From: Cloeon dipterum
Taxonomy: Eukaryota; Arthropoda; Insecta; Ephemeroptera; Baetidae
NCBI RefSeq assembly: GCF_949628265.1
Contig: NC_088787.1
Span: 20,636,501-20,700,500, forward strand
Length of the DNA stretch: 64,000 bases
Direction of reading: 5' to 3'
The position numbers and the translations under genes were made by a program. Positions 52,501 to 60,576 of this stretch are shown here, one piece after another (within the stretch, counting starts at the first letter, position 1; every line of letters starts with the position of its first letter). Under the pieces are notes generated by a model, which did no database searches, had not been told where the DNA came from, and saw nothing but the letters and a program-made list of their open reading frames with translations.

Positions 52501-55500
52501 CACACTGCTCTCTAACCCCGGTGGAAAGAATAATTTTGCTCGCAATTAGGACGCGCGGCAGCATTGCTGCGGCGCTGCTCGAAACAACAATGGAGCCGCG
52601 GCGGTTAACAGAGAAGTGTTTCCTGCTGCGAAAAGTCAACTCGGAGCGACTCTCGCTGCTTTTTAATCTTTTGTCACGCAGTAGGGAGAAAACACAAACA
52701 TACACTCATGACACAATAAAAACGGGGGCATGCCGACTTGCTTAGTAATAACTATACGATTCGCGACGAAAACGGTCCCGAGCGAGCCGACGGCGACGAT
52801 GGCTCAAAGGAACACGCGTGTCGACGGCGAAATTAATTTCGTTGACGATATTTGATATTTAAGCAACAGCGGCACGGCTGGAGCTCGGCAGCGCAAATTT
52901 CATTCCGCCCACCCGGGCGCAAGAGAGAAGAGGCAAGGGCGATTTTTGCTCTTGTACTGCTGCTGCTGCTGCTGTGCGTCTATTATCGGAAAATCCATTT
53001 GGGAGGCGGCCTTATTGAGATATGACATAACGGCGCTGAAACGGATACTTCTCCCTGCGCCACAACGAGATGCGTGCGCGGCGGCTCGAATAAATGCATT
53101 TACCGGAGGATATTTCGGCCGCCGCACACGTCGAAAACCATTTTCCAACCTGACAACTTGAGCGGTGCGAGCCAGGCCTAAAGGTCAAAAGCAGGGCTTC
53201 CACCGACGGGTCGGGTTGTATTGGATACAAACTACACAGTATTTTTTGGTCAATCATGAGAATAGATTGGCTTTGTTGGAAATACAATAGAAAAAAAGGA
53301 ACGCATTCAAGGGATACAGCAATCCAATTTAGAATTTTTCTTCTGCATTCATTACGTGTTTTTAAATTGAGAACCTTCAAAGCTGTGTAAAGGTTTATTT
53401 CGAAAAGTGGGAGAAGGTAATTAGGGGAAGATTTTTTTTATTATTTAAATAGCTTTAAGAGGAGTGAATATAATTTGGTATAGTGTTGAAAGGGGAAGTT
53501 TAGCTTTTCCGAAATAATTTTTTTAATTTTAATGATCTTTCAGCGTAAACAAAAATAATTAAGTCTCAGCATGAGATTGAAAATTCCGCTCTCAACTGAC
53601 AGTTAAATTTCCTCTCAACATGATATCAAAGCCTATGACCGAACTCAAAATATTATAAAATTTCGACTCAATAGGAAAAATTGACAACAAAAGTGTTTTG
53701 TAAAATTTACCATTATAGAATTTTCTCTTTTTAATTCCTTTGCTAATTAAAAAAAATCCCAATTAACCGCTGTCAATTCCGCATGTGATTCCAGATTTCG
53801 TGGATCAGGCAGCGCGACCTGCACATCCTGACGTCGGGGCCGCACACGTACACGTCAGACGCGCGCGTCGAGGTGGTGCACCCGCCCAACTCGGACCTGT
53901 GGACCCTGCGGATCATGTCGGCGCGGGCGACCGACCGCGGCCGCTACGAGTGCCAGGTGAACACCGAGCCCAAGATGATGCGAGCCGTGCTGTTGGACGT
54001 CAGAAGTGAGTTGGAATAACAAAAACATCGTCTCGTCTCGCGGCGCGTGCAAATAGACTCTCTCGGAAATAACTAATGCGCGGCGCGCCGTTGCTTTTCA
54101 GACGACCCGGCAGCAGACATGAAAGACTCGCCCTACGTCGCCGCTGACAGCAAAGTGTCGCCCAAAAAGGACGGTGAGTTTGGTCCATTTGAAACCGTCA
54201 ACCCTGCTCATACAGTTTTGGAACATTTAATTGCCATTTCTATAAGAAGCATACTTGTAGGGCGGAAAATAAATACAAAATTAGTAAATTCATTATAATA
54301 TCACTAAATATTGGAAAATTCGTTGAGTGCAGCTGAGAACTAAAATTATAATTGAATTTTATTTTCAACGAGAAATCTCACTCGAAGCAAGACTAAATTA
54401 ACATAAATGTTATTTATAAATTAGTCATTTGAGAAAGTCAATTGTGTTTGGACTTTTGGAGCCGCCAACAGGCATAGAGCTATGGTTAATTTACAATATC
54501 CGAGTTCTTTTTGCTTTATGATTTTAGATTTAATCCTGTTACTGTGCATTCTGGAAGCTTAATGTTTAATTTGACATTCTGAAAATCCAAATCGGTTCAG
54601 GCAATCGCGGTGAAAACCTAGAAAAACAAGCAACAGAAAATATATTAACGGTGGCACCATCTGTTGACAGCTGCAAACACTAAAAGTAAATGACTTTCTC
54701 ATAGGTGAATTTATTAAATAAAATATTCCAATTCCTGTCATTATTTCAAAATATTTAAAAATTTACATTAAATAAACAAACAAAAACTATTGTTTTAGTG
54801 TCTATTGCTCCCGAAGTGCAAATTTCCGGTCCAGTTGAGCAGTACGTGCAGACGGGGACAACGGTTACGTTCACGTGCGTGGCCAAGTGGGGCAAGGGTG
54901 GGCTAAATGTGGCCTGGTACCACGGTGACTTGCCCATCTCGCACCGCCAGGGCTTCCGGCCCATCAGCGTGGACACGGAGCGCAGCGACGGCGGCGCCAC
55001 TAGCAGGCTCACCCTGGCGCAGGTGCAGCAGATCGACTCAGGCAACTACACCTGCGTGGCGGCGGCCACCGCGCCCGAGGCTAATGCGGCCAGCGTGGCG
55101 CTCATCGTCGTGGAAAGTGAGTTCGAGTTCATTGATTTTTATTGTTGCTAAGCTTTGGCCCAATTTGACCTGCAAACCCATAGAGAAACCCTTGAAATTC
55201 AAATCAGATTTTTGAAATAATGGGAATTTAAAATTGTTTTAAATTTTATTATTATTTTAACAATATCATCTTGTAGAGCGCAAAAAAATAGGTAAGAAAC
55301 GTCAATGTGGGAAATAACGAATTACTTTTATCTTTTTATAAAAATCATAAAAAAACCACAACAATATTGCATTTTTTTTCTTAATGTTCTCAATTCACCA
55401 GCCCAAAAACACGCCTCTAGACTATAGTTTTAAACTTTCTTAGAAAGTCAAAGTAATATAAGGGTGCCACCCCTTTAACTCTCCCTTTTGTAACCTAAAA

Positions 55501-56849
55501 CGGTTTTTTTACCAATTAAAATTTTCTATTTTGAAGGTTAATTATTTCTTATTATTGGAAAAGGTCTGAATATTTTTACTTTTAGCTATCTGAATTTCCG
55601 AAGAATTTGCAATCTTGAGATTTTTCCAAGACTTTAAACCTCGTTACCTTTTTAAAATGAAATATGCATGGACTTTTTCCATGAACTGGCTCACATCATA
55701 AGAAATATTGCATCTTGAGCTGTTCGTGCGGAGCAGGAGAGAAATGAAATTTTTATACGTTTGTTTCATCTCGAGAAAGCAATACTGGGTCTCGAATGAG
55801 AAACACAATTTGACCGCCGCGTGTGTCGGTGCAATACGAAAGAGACGGATGATATATGAATTTATCGAAAGTGCAGCAGGCTGTCAGGAAAATTAATTTC
55901 CCGCAGCTTCCATGCGAGAGCAAAGGAGTGCGGTCTCCAGTTTCCACACATCATGTCACAACAAATTAAAGGCCAAAGAAGAAATAGAGCGCCCCGCGCA
56001 CTCGGCGTACACATACACAGTATCAATTTCCTTTCTCTTCTCTACTCGGCTCTTATGTAAACACTCGAGAGTGCGCATTACGCATTCAAGCTTCTTCAAT
56101 TTCGTGAGAAAAATCTGCTGCGTATTGAATTTCTCTGTGTCTCTGCATTCATTTCCCCTCTACACGGTTTTGGTTTTCAAATCAAAAGTTAATCCTGCTA
56201 CAAAAAACAATGGCGCTATATTTTGAGATAAAGTTAACATATTTAGTAAACAATTGAAAATAAAATCATTTTTCCTCTTAAGGAGCGTTTTAAATAGTAA
56301 AAAACAGTTTTGAGACTCGCAGAAATTTAATTCTAAAAAGTATTTTCCATTACTTGATAGATTGAGGCAGACTGCACCCTTCTCCAAAAGGCAAAAGATT
56401 CGATTTTTGTATTCACATGACTGGAACTTGCTACAACTCAGAGACAGTATGGAACCAGAAAGTAAAAATTGTTTTTCTCCATGGGTTATGCATTTTTTAA
56501 AGACACAAGACAAAAGTCGTCTCAATTGGCTCGAATTGTGATATTTCAAAATAGGTAACCTTTTAAATAAGTAAAATCAAAATCAAAATCAAAAGCCCTT
56601 TTTGTTAAAAAGATATGGGCATATACATATATTTTGAATATTTTGATCATTTGCTCCTTCCTTTCCAAAAAACATTTAATTGAAAAATCGCACTAAAAAG
56701 TAAATATCATGATTTTTAATTCAAATTTTCCAGGTGAACACACGGAGGCGATGCAGCGGGACATGGGCAGCGGCTCTTGCACTCTGCAGCGCGCATGGCC
56801 GGCCCTTTGGCCGCCCCTGGTGCTGGTGCTGCTGCGGTGGCGGGCGTGA
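7769..56849 (+). CDS. dpr: dpr-family two-Ig cell-surface protein, whole gene (6 coding exons)
   Basis: The coding exons are 7769-7841, 41658-41821, 53795-54005, 54102-54173, 54799-55116 and 56734-56849. They total 954 nt (317 residues plus stop), with every junction GT-AG and in phase. Seen in the translation: a signal peptide (about 1-24); Ig domain 1 with cysteines 70 and 132 and the family hallmark from W82 (SWIRQRDLHIL), plus GQTAYLPC and YECQVNTEPK; a 24-residue linker; Ig domain 2 with cysteines 200 and 259 and W213; and a short hydrophobic C-terminus suited to GPI anchoring. Dpr proteins are known to bind DIP Ig proteins in synaptic partner recognition. Long introns are common in this family. 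Which dpr paralogue this is cannot be settled here. Two GPCR genes lie antisense in intron 1. Confidence 0.88.
7842..12894. other. dpr intron 1, first part
   Basis: AT-rich intronic sequence. Small GC-richer patches (about 9130-9310, 10480-10860, 12330-12400) carry short chance frames. No exon, RNA gene or known repeat was recognised. Confidence 0.5.
12895..12968. repeat. (AT)37 dinucleotide microsatellite
   Basis: An uninterrupted AT tract of 74 bp. It produces a spurious Tyr-Ile repeat frame on the minus strand, which is not a protein. Confidence 0.95.
12969..19544. other. dpr intron 1, second part
   Basis: AT-rich intronic DNA without a convincing exon. A frame at 18188-18325 ends at a donor-like GTAAGT, but it has no Ig-domain pattern and is not needed for an intact dpr protein, so I do not call it. 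Confidence 0.45.
19545..19580. repeat. (TC)18 microsatellite
   Basis: An uninterrupted CT/TC tract inside a pyrimidine-rich region. The overlapping Leu-Ser-rich frames come from this repeat. Confidence 0.95.
19581..27433. other. dpr intron 1, third part
   Basis: Long stretch of intron with alternating AT-rich and moderately GC-rich patches (20900-21370, 22420-22620, 22880-23170, 23830-24750, 25560-25960). Open frames of up to 154 codons occur at 21084-21491, 22231-22620, 23702-24097 and 25510-25974. None shows a domain, a conserved motif or an exon pattern. The patches could hold enhancers of dpr, but nothing proves this. Confidence 0.4.
27434..27590 (+). repeat. Dispersed repeat family A, copy 1
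   Basis: About 155 bp that aligns collinearly with 58784-58936. Shared blocks in the same order are ATTCCTCTCGT, CGATCT, ACAGTGCTC, and CGATTTTCTC followed by TAAATTTTAACGGCAA (TAAATTTAAATGGCAA in the partner). The two copies are well diverged, suggesting an old transposable-element family of unknown type. Confidence 0.55.
27591..28480. other. dpr intron 1, spacer
   Basis: Intronic DNA between two dispersed repeats. Short frames at 27895-28288 lack any recognisable feature. Confidence 0.4.
28481..28605 (+). repeat. Dispersed repeat family B, copy 1
   Basis: Aligns with 47560-47695. Shared blocks in order are GAGAAT, ATGTA, GCAAATCAG, GCACT, ACCGC, AAACA, CGC, ACTCA, CAATGC, AGCCAA and GG.TT. 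The copies are diverged and show internal length differences. The element class is unknown. Confidence 0.5.
28606..31889. other. dpr intron 1, DNA downstream of the GPCR pair
   Basis: No exon recognised. It holds a short (ATG)n run at 29754-29771, an AAT/AAC-rich run at 30268-30300 and GC-richer DNA from 30890 to 31889. The last part is expected to contain the 3' UTR of the GPCR ending at 31890; no clear polyadenylation site was identified. Confidence 0.4.
31890..33790 (-). CDS. Aminergic-like class A GPCR, gene B (4 exons, 336 aa)
   Basis: Exons in transcript order are 33790-33727, 33687-33401, 33186-32710 and 32072-31890, totalling 1011 nt. The start is set by an in-frame stop just upstream of ATG 33790. 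It is a seven-helix receptor: N1.50 (SN in TM1), D2.50, C3.25 followed by the amine-type D3.32 (residue 94), DRY at 111-113, S5.43 and S5.46, CWAPFF in TM6, and WLGYCN in TM7. These are aminergic-type positions (the 6.51/6.52 pair is FF, not the YN of muscarinic receptors). TM7 is odd: the NPxxY motif reads CPLIY, so N7.49 is cysteine. The third loop is short and the tail is basic. Intron 1 is 39 nt with a GC donor. The gene lies 200 bp downstream of its duplicate, gene A. The ligand is unknown; an octopamine-, tyramine- or histamine-like role is possible but unproven. Confidence 0.85.
33688..33726 (-). other. 39-nt GC-AG intron of GPCR gene B
   Basis: The donor reads G|GCAAGT, the usual context of GC donors, and the acceptor is TTTCTCCAG. 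The in-frame sequence contains a TAA, so it must be removed for the long protein. Exon 2 then starts in phase 1 and aligns without gaps to the 287-nt exon 2 of gene A. The nearby GT would leave a helix 1 that is several residues too short. Confidence 0.7.
33906..33911 (-). terminator. Polyadenylation signal AATAAA of GPCR gene A
   Basis: AATAAA on the minus strand, 80 nt after the gene A stop codon and 116 nt before the gene B start. It suggests that the two genes are transcribed separately, though a shared transcript is not excluded. Confidence 0.5.
33991..35145 (-). CDS. Aminergic-like class A GPCR, gene A (4 exons, 336 aa)
   Basis: Exons in transcript order are 35145-35070, 35019-34733, 34686-34201 and 34152-33991, totalling 1011 nt. 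An in-frame TAG just upstream fixes the start (MSSLIPESVV). Seen: N1.50 (residue 36), D2.50 (64), C3.25 (91), amine-type D3.32 (98), DRY (115-117), S5.43, CWLPFF in TM6, W7.40 and an intact NPIIY in TM7. The third intracellular loop is short for an amine receptor. Introns are only 50, 46 and 48 nt. The third is stop-free and a multiple of three, but the paralogue has an intron at the same place (after Phe-Lys). Exon 2 matches gene B residue for residue in spacing (96 residues without a gap). The closest known family is biogenic-amine receptors; the ligand is not identifiable from sequence. Confidence 0.87.
34153..34200 (-). other. 48-nt stop-free intron of GPCR gene A
   Basis: The donor is AAG|GTGATA, followed by a run of 13 T, a branch-like CTTAAC and the acceptor AAACAG. 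It has 16 codons and no stop, so an unspliced message would stay open. Homology with gene B (intron after the same Phe-Lys, phase 0) and the shape of TM7 favour splicing. Confidence 0.7.
35146..41657. other. dpr intron 1, last part
   Basis: Includes the likely promoter of GPCR gene A just above 35145. Further along there is a CA-rich run at 36286-36311, a GC-rich patch at 37600-38030, a GA microsatellite at 39266-39289 and otherwise AT-rich DNA. No exon was recognised until the acceptor at 41657. Confidence 0.45.
39266..39289. repeat. (GA)12 microsatellite
   Basis: Uninterrupted GA repeat of 24 bp. Confidence 0.95.
41658..41821 (+). CDS. dpr: dpr-like gene, coding exon 2 (start of Ig domain 1)
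   Basis: Acceptor TTTTTTCCACAG before 41658 and donor GTGAGT at 41822. The exon gives residues 25-79: a charged linker, then PVFDKT and VGQTAYLPCRVKHLGDK, a block typical of Dpr Ig1 with the first Ig cysteine at residue 70. It enters in phase 1 and leaves in phase 0. Confidence 0.88.
42500..42760 (+). mobile_element. Decayed 3' end of a non-LTR retrotransposon (LINE)
   Basis: The frame around 42560-42690 encodes CKCSYCNADLYSMYHILDCP and ends at a stop near 42703. The C-x-C-x2-C then H-x3-C pattern followed by Pro is the cysteine/histidine motif at the C-terminus of many LINE reverse transcriptases. Just upstream the matching sequence (HNASYLHKF) lies in another frame, so the copy is frameshifted as well as 5'-truncated. 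An AATAAA follows near 42720. The clade cannot be assigned. Confidence 0.5.
44121..44147. repeat. (TTTA)n microsatellite
   Basis: Short run of TTTA/TTAT units, about 27 bp. Confidence 0.85.
46121..46382 (+). mobile_element. MITE-like element, family C, copy 1
   Basis: The left end (CGAAAGTCATTGGTGTTTGA) and the reverse complement of the right end (CAAAGCCGTTAGTGTTTGA) form imperfect terminal inverted repeats. Inside, blocks TCCTGCTGCTGTGCA and GGTGGCGCCATCTAT match the copy at 54431-54700 in the same order. No coding capacity is visible. Target duplications are not obvious. Confidence 0.55.
46383..47477. other. dpr intron 2, spacer
   Basis: Mixed intronic DNA. Overlapping frames at 46838-47477 have no recognisable feature. 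Confidence 0.4.
47464..47520 (-). repeat. Isolated SINE core, copy 3
   Basis: Contains the 33-bp core (47486-47518) found unchanged in the SINE copies at 5870-5902 and 51222-51254. It is preceded by the short hairpin CGTGA...TCACG also present in those copies. Sequence on either side does not match the SINE, so only the core region has been kept. Confidence 0.75.
47560..47695 (+). repeat. Dispersed repeat family B, copy 2
   Basis: Partner of 28481-28605, in the same orientation and block order (GCAAATCAG, GCACT, ACCGC, AAACA, ACTCA, CAATGC, AGCCAA). It starts about 40 bp after the isolated SINE core. The unit's true ends are not defined. Confidence 0.5.
47696..51041. other. dpr intron 2, middle part
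   Basis: AT-rich intronic DNA. Frames at 48503-49075, 49295-49909 and 50468-50950 lack domains and look incidental. Confidence 0.45.
51042..51362 (-). mobile_element. SINE with 5S-rRNA-derived head (SINE3-like), copy 2
   Basis: Read on the minus strand, the element starts near 51362 with ACCGGTTCTCG, then CACCGGAGTTAAGCA (near 51320-51340) and GGATGGGTGACCGCCTGGAA (near 51284-51303). These match the middle and 3' parts of animal 5S rRNA, including its internal A-box and C-box promoter elements. The first roughly 25 nt of 5S are missing. A body shared with the copy at 5652-5935 follows, including the 33-bp core at 51222-51254. The 3' end is A-rich (T-rich on the plus strand near 51040). It lies in dpr intron 2 in antisense orientation. 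Confidence 0.8.
51363..53794. other. dpr intron 2, last part
   Basis: No exon recognised before the acceptor at 53794. It includes a CTG-rich run near 52958-52973 and GC-richer DNA at 52500-53170. Confidence 0.45.
53795..54005 (+). CDS. dpr: dpr-like gene, coding exon 3 (rest of Ig domain 1)
   Basis: Acceptor GATTCCAG and donor A|GTGAGT. The exon encodes residues 80-149 plus the first base of codon 150. It contains SWIRQRDLHILTSG, WTLRIMSARATDRGRYECQV and NTEPK, which are the diagnostic Dpr Ig1 blocks, with the second Ig cysteine at residue 132. It is strikingly GC-rich compared with the introns around it. Confidence 0.93.
54102..54173 (+). CDS. dpr: dpr-like gene, coding exon 4 (24-residue linker)
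   Basis: A 72-nt exon with acceptor TGCTTTTCAG and donor G|GTGAGT, phase 1 on both sides. It encodes an acidic/basic linker (NDPAADMKDSPY then SKVSPKKD) between the two Ig domains. Because it is symmetric, skipping it would keep the reading frame. I am less sure of its constant inclusion than of the Ig exons. Confidence 0.72.
54174..54798. other. dpr intron 4
   Basis: AT-rich intron that carries the MITE-like element at 54431-54700; nothing else was recognised. Confidence 0.6.
54431..54700 (+). mobile_element. MITE-like element, family C, copy 2
   Basis: The termini are inverted: the left end reads GAGAAAGTCA then TGTTTG, and the right end reads CAAACACT...TGACTTTCTC. Internal blocks match the copy at 46121-46382 in the same order, including TGTTACTGTGCAT and GGTGGCACCATCTGTTGACA. 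It has no open frame of note and sits wholly within dpr intron 4. Confidence 0.6.
54799..55116 (+). CDS. dpr: dpr-like gene, coding exon 5 (Ig domain 2)
   Basis: A 318-nt exon, phase 1 to phase 1. Residues 174-279 form a complete C2-type Ig domain: VSIAPEVQISGP, VTFTCVAKW (Cys 200), VAWYHGD (Trp 213), SRLTLAQVQQIDSGNYTC (Cys 259) and VALIVVE. One N-glycosylation sequon (NYT at 256) is visible. Confidence 0.93.
55117..56733. other. dpr intron 5
   Basis: AT-rich intron. The frames at 55708-56226 and 56160-56549 show no domain. No other repeat was identified. Confidence 0.5.
56734..56849 (+). CDS. dpr: dpr-like gene, last coding exon (C-terminus)
   Basis: The acceptor TTTTCCAG is followed by residues 280-317: EHTEAMQ, a Dpr-typical tail, then a Trp/Leu/Val-rich hydrophobic stretch (WPPLVLVLL) and TGA at 56847. 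The short hydrophobic end without a cytoplasmic domain suggests a GPI signal. An AATAAA lies at 56860-56865, and a further one at 57604-57609 may be the real 3' end. Confidence 0.85.
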
Positions 56850-58783
56850 CCTACCGAAAAATAAATTGGTGTCAACTGGCCATGCTGATTGCACTTGTGC
56901 CGCGCGTTCTTTTTGATTGACTCGATGATGAAATCGCGTCGGCAGTGAACCAATTTGTGTCTCTGTGTGAATGCGAACGCTCTACGCAGATTAATGAAAC
57001 GACAACGAGCAGTTTTAAATTTCGTTCACAGTGCTCCACGGACACTTTTTATTTTTTAATCTAATTATAAGCTCTGGAAAAACCTGTACAACGCCTCTAT
57101 TATATGTTTGTAATTTATTCGCCTCTTGTTTGCTCTCTGCTGTACCCATATGTTTCTGTTTATCTGTAAGATTTGTTCATTTTACCCCAAGATATGAGAG
57201 TTAATTCAACTGATGGAGATCATAAAAATATTTTACCTCCAAACAGCGTATTTCATGAAAGTTCCATTTATTCCTGTAAATTAAAAGCGATGCAATCGCT
57301 AGTACATACATATATAAATATTTTAAGGGATTGGTATTAAGCATAGCATATCAATAAGAAAAATAGTCAGAATACACTTGATTTTGCTATGTGATTTAAA
57401 AAAAACTAGAATAGACATTTAAAAATTTTAAATTATATATATCTATCTATTCAGACGTTCAATACACAATTGAATCTTTTTCAGTCGCCCTATGCATGGT
57501 GGAAATTTCGGATTTCTAAATACAAATCTGGTCACGTGCTACCTCTGAATTTACCTCCACAATTTTTCGTATCAGCACACTCTGCTCTTTATATATTTTA
57601 ACCAATAAATCGGTGATGAATTTTGAAAAAGCGCAGCAACATTTTTATTCCATTCTAACACCTCCAGGATCTGCATCAGTGAGGTTTCGGCGGGGGCATT
57701 TGCATTTTTGATGGGACGCTAAAGGGGCCATCATCAAATAATCCAATCTGCAGGCTCATCGTCTGAGCCGTGCCTCTAATTTCAACTTTTTGCACAAAGT
57801 TCGTTAGTTTAATCAGCTCAGCAGGGAAGAAACGGAGCAGCGTCAAATTGCTCCAATTCGAATCTTGTTGCGGCCGTGGCGGCGCAGAGAAAGAGAGAGC
57901 GAGAAGGAACGCGAAAAGTGTGAAATTATCTCCGGCCAAAGAAAGGAAGAAAGAAAAATGATACCGACTGTCAGGCAGGGGGAAAAATTTATTCTGCCTT
58001 CTCACTCATTCGGATTAGCCCAGCGCGCCGCCGAAAGTTGAAACTTTCGCAATTGCCTCTCCATTCGTAAGACGATTTAATCAAATGAAACTTTTTTGCA
58101 CTCGGCCGAGCGCAAGAGCTGAAACTTTTGATCTGCATTTGCATCCGAATTTCAATACGCTGATGAGCGGATTTGTTATTGAAAACAGCACCGCCACTGA
58201 AATTGAATTTAGACCTCACTTGAATATTTCCCTGTCACGCAGGTTGCATAATCCGACGGTTTTTGCAGGCGCAAAATTAAAATTCCGCGTCCTTGGATTA
58301 AAAGTGGAAAATTCGCTTACCTGGCCTTAAGTGGATATTAAATTTACACACACCAACAATAAAATAAAAAATACTTTAAAAATCTTGTGTTTAGGTTTGA
58401 TGTTGCATTTATCTTGAGTGAAAAAATAAACAAAACTTTTCATCTAGAAAAATCACGTTGAATAAATTATTGAATTTGTAAGAAATCGTTGCGTTGTTGG
58501 CTCTTGAAAGTGTTCGAGTTTTTTGTGTTAATTTCTACTACATCAACGACCGAGTAAAATACAAATTTCACTAAAAAATTAAGTACATAGATGAGCTTCA
58601 TGCAGGCTAATTAATAAATTGATGTATATTAGTTGGCTGTAGAAAGTGGTTCTTTGAGGTAAATTGTTTGTGAAATTTAGCAACAGTGTAATATCTCTAG
58701 ATATGTAAGGAACAAGAAACAGGTAAGAATTTGACCAATTTCTTGAAAAATTAAACAGTGTGGTAATTATTTTCTCGCTTGAA
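56850..58783. other. dpr 3' UTR and intergenic DNA
   Basis: The first part is probably the 3' UTR. GC-richer DNA at 57670-58330 carries overlapping frames without domains. No gene recognised. Confidence 0.45.
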
Positions 58784-58936
58784 TTAAATTCCTCTCGTCA
58801 CGATCTATCTAACAGTGTGTGAATTATGATGAGCTAAATTTCCCATTTGGAAAAAAAATAATCCTGATTTTCAGGAGGGACACAGTGCTCATACTGCTAG
58901 ATTAGCAAGCGATTTTCTCATAAATTTAAATGGCAA
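58784..58936 (+). repeat. Dispersed repeat family A, copy 2
   Basis: Partner of 27434-27590, in the same orientation with collinear shared blocks (ATTCCTCTCGT, CGATCT, ACAGTGCTC, CGATTTTCTC). It lies outside the dpr gene. The element class is unknown. Confidence 0.55.
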
Positions 58937-59333
58937 ATCTGGGAAAATTTTTTGCTGCTTCCTAATTTGTAGGGAATATTATAGGTAAGGGTGTATCAAA
59001 TATATTTTTCAAAATTTTCCAATATGCATTAACTGTGAACGATTGAGATCACAATTTTTAAGTGAAGTGACTTCGTCAAGAAACATATTATGTTTATTTT
59101 AGAATAAAAAAACATATATCCACTTTAAAATTGCGTGTCTGGCTTAAAAGTGAAAAAAATTGCTCGTCTAGCTAGCTTCAACGGATCATAACAGCTTGTT
59201 ATCGTGTATATTTTTCTGTCTCTGCAAAAACTATACATAGCTGTTTACGTTGTTGATTGTGAGCTAAATAAGTTCATGATCAATAATGCGGTGGCGTCAA
59301 CTTAGAGAGAGCCCTTCACTCCTTCAAAAACCA
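58937..59333. other. Intergenic DNA, nothing recognised
   Basis: AT-rich sequence without a visible gene or repeat. Confidence 0.5.
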
Positions 59334-59362
59334 AATAATAATAATAATAATAATAATAATAA
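59334..59362. repeat. (AAT)n microsatellite
   Basis: About nine AAT units, directly before the GC-rich island that begins near 59395. Confidence 0.9.
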
Positions 59363-59394
59363 GACTTCAAATTCGCTCCTCAGAATTTTCCCCT

Positions 59395-60265
59395 TTTGGC
59401 CCCGACGTTGAACTTTGACTGGAAGAAACTGGCATCTCCTTGCTCAGCTTTTCACGCCGCATCGATCGACGTCAAAAATTTCTTCCGGGGAACAAGATTT
59501 CGGCCCAAAATTCTGGTTTTGAAGTTCTGACCGGCGAGTGAGTACGATTCCATCCAAGCAACAATGGCAAAGACCAACAAGCGCCGAGTAGCTCGCCAAC
59601 GGCACCCTGCGAATTTTCGCTCGCGACATCGCAGAATCGCGCCGAGGGGCTCTGCCTTGGCGGAGAGGAGTCCTCTTTAGCCGGAGGATGCGGCTCTCCG
59701 TCCAAGAAACCGGCCACCGCAACGACCATCGAGGGATCTCGGCTTGGGACGACCCAGAGTCGACCCCGCCGTGCCCTCAACCTTGCCATCAAACGAGCGA
59801 CAGCCGGCACTCCTGAAGAAAGAAATTCATTTTCGGACGAGGGGTGGCTCTTAAGTCTGCGAAGAAGTCCGGCCGGGGGAGTGAAATCGAGTTCCAGCGC
59901 CAAATCTCCCTGACGAGTTGCTGGGGGCCAGCGTGGAAGAGCGTCAAGCCTTGGCTAACGCCCGGCTGCTCACCATGCTTCTAACTCAGCCAAGTCAACT
60001 TTGAGAAAACCAGCCCAAGCTGACATCGAAGTTCCTGGCTATCATTCTGATCAGTCGAACAGGCCTCGCGGCTCCTGGTGGATGGTGGCTACGTGGGACC
60101 AAGATTGCAGTGAGGACCGGCGCCCTGAACCCGCCTTCGGAGACGACCCCGGCTATTCTAATTTGTCCAGGCGCCAATTCCCGACTTGGCCTCTTTTGTA
60201 GGCCCGTCGGGTCTTGTGTATTATTGTTAACCCAGAATAAATACAGAATAATAATAAAACGCCAA
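59395..60265. other. GC-rich island, possible retroelement remnant
   Basis: About 870 bp that are far more GC-rich than their surroundings, starting shortly after an AAT repeat and ending in AATAAA and a second AAT run (60236-60255). All three plus-strand frames have stops. Pieces such as DELLGASVEERQALANARLL look protein-like but match nothing I recognise. A 143-codon minus frame (59472-59903) is probably a shadow of the high GC. The sharp edges and the A-rich end suggest an inserted element (LTR or LINE fragment), but I cannot classify it. Confidence 0.35.
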
Positions 60266-60503
60266 AGCCTTAAAAACAGGCAACGGGCAATATTGTAGTA
60301 TCTGCGCGTACTAGAATATTTTCGCGAAATCCGATTTATCCTGCTTTGTGAGGTTTAGTTTCGTAAGATATTGCTGTAACGGATATTATCATGTTTTTCA
60401 AAAATAGTATAAATTCAAATTTCCGCATTAAAATTATGTAGGCAACGAAAAATTAAAAAAAAAAGAATTTTTCCATTATGCAATAATCTAAATCCAAAAA
60501 ATG
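60266..60503. other. Spacer downstream of tRNA-Met
   Basis: AT-rich DNA with no gene seen. A run of T on the minus strand right after the tRNA (60494-60499) is a Pol III terminator. Confidence 0.5.
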
Positions 60504-60576
60504 TGCCCCGGGTGAGGATCGAACTCACGACCTTAAGATTATGAGACTTACGCGCTGCCTACTGCGCTACCGAGGC
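60504..60576 (-). tRNA. tRNA-Met (CAT), elongator type
   Basis: A 73-nt tRNA on the minus strand. The acceptor stem GCCTCGG pairs with CCGGGGC (one G-U pair) and is followed by discriminator A. The D-loop region is TAGCGCAGTAGGCAGCGC (A box), the anticodon loop is CTCATAA with anticodon CAT, and the T arm has GTTCGATCC (B box). The sequence closely follows eukaryotic elongator tRNA-Met rather than the initiator. No intron. A T6 terminator begins a few bases after the 3' end. Confidence 0.96.
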
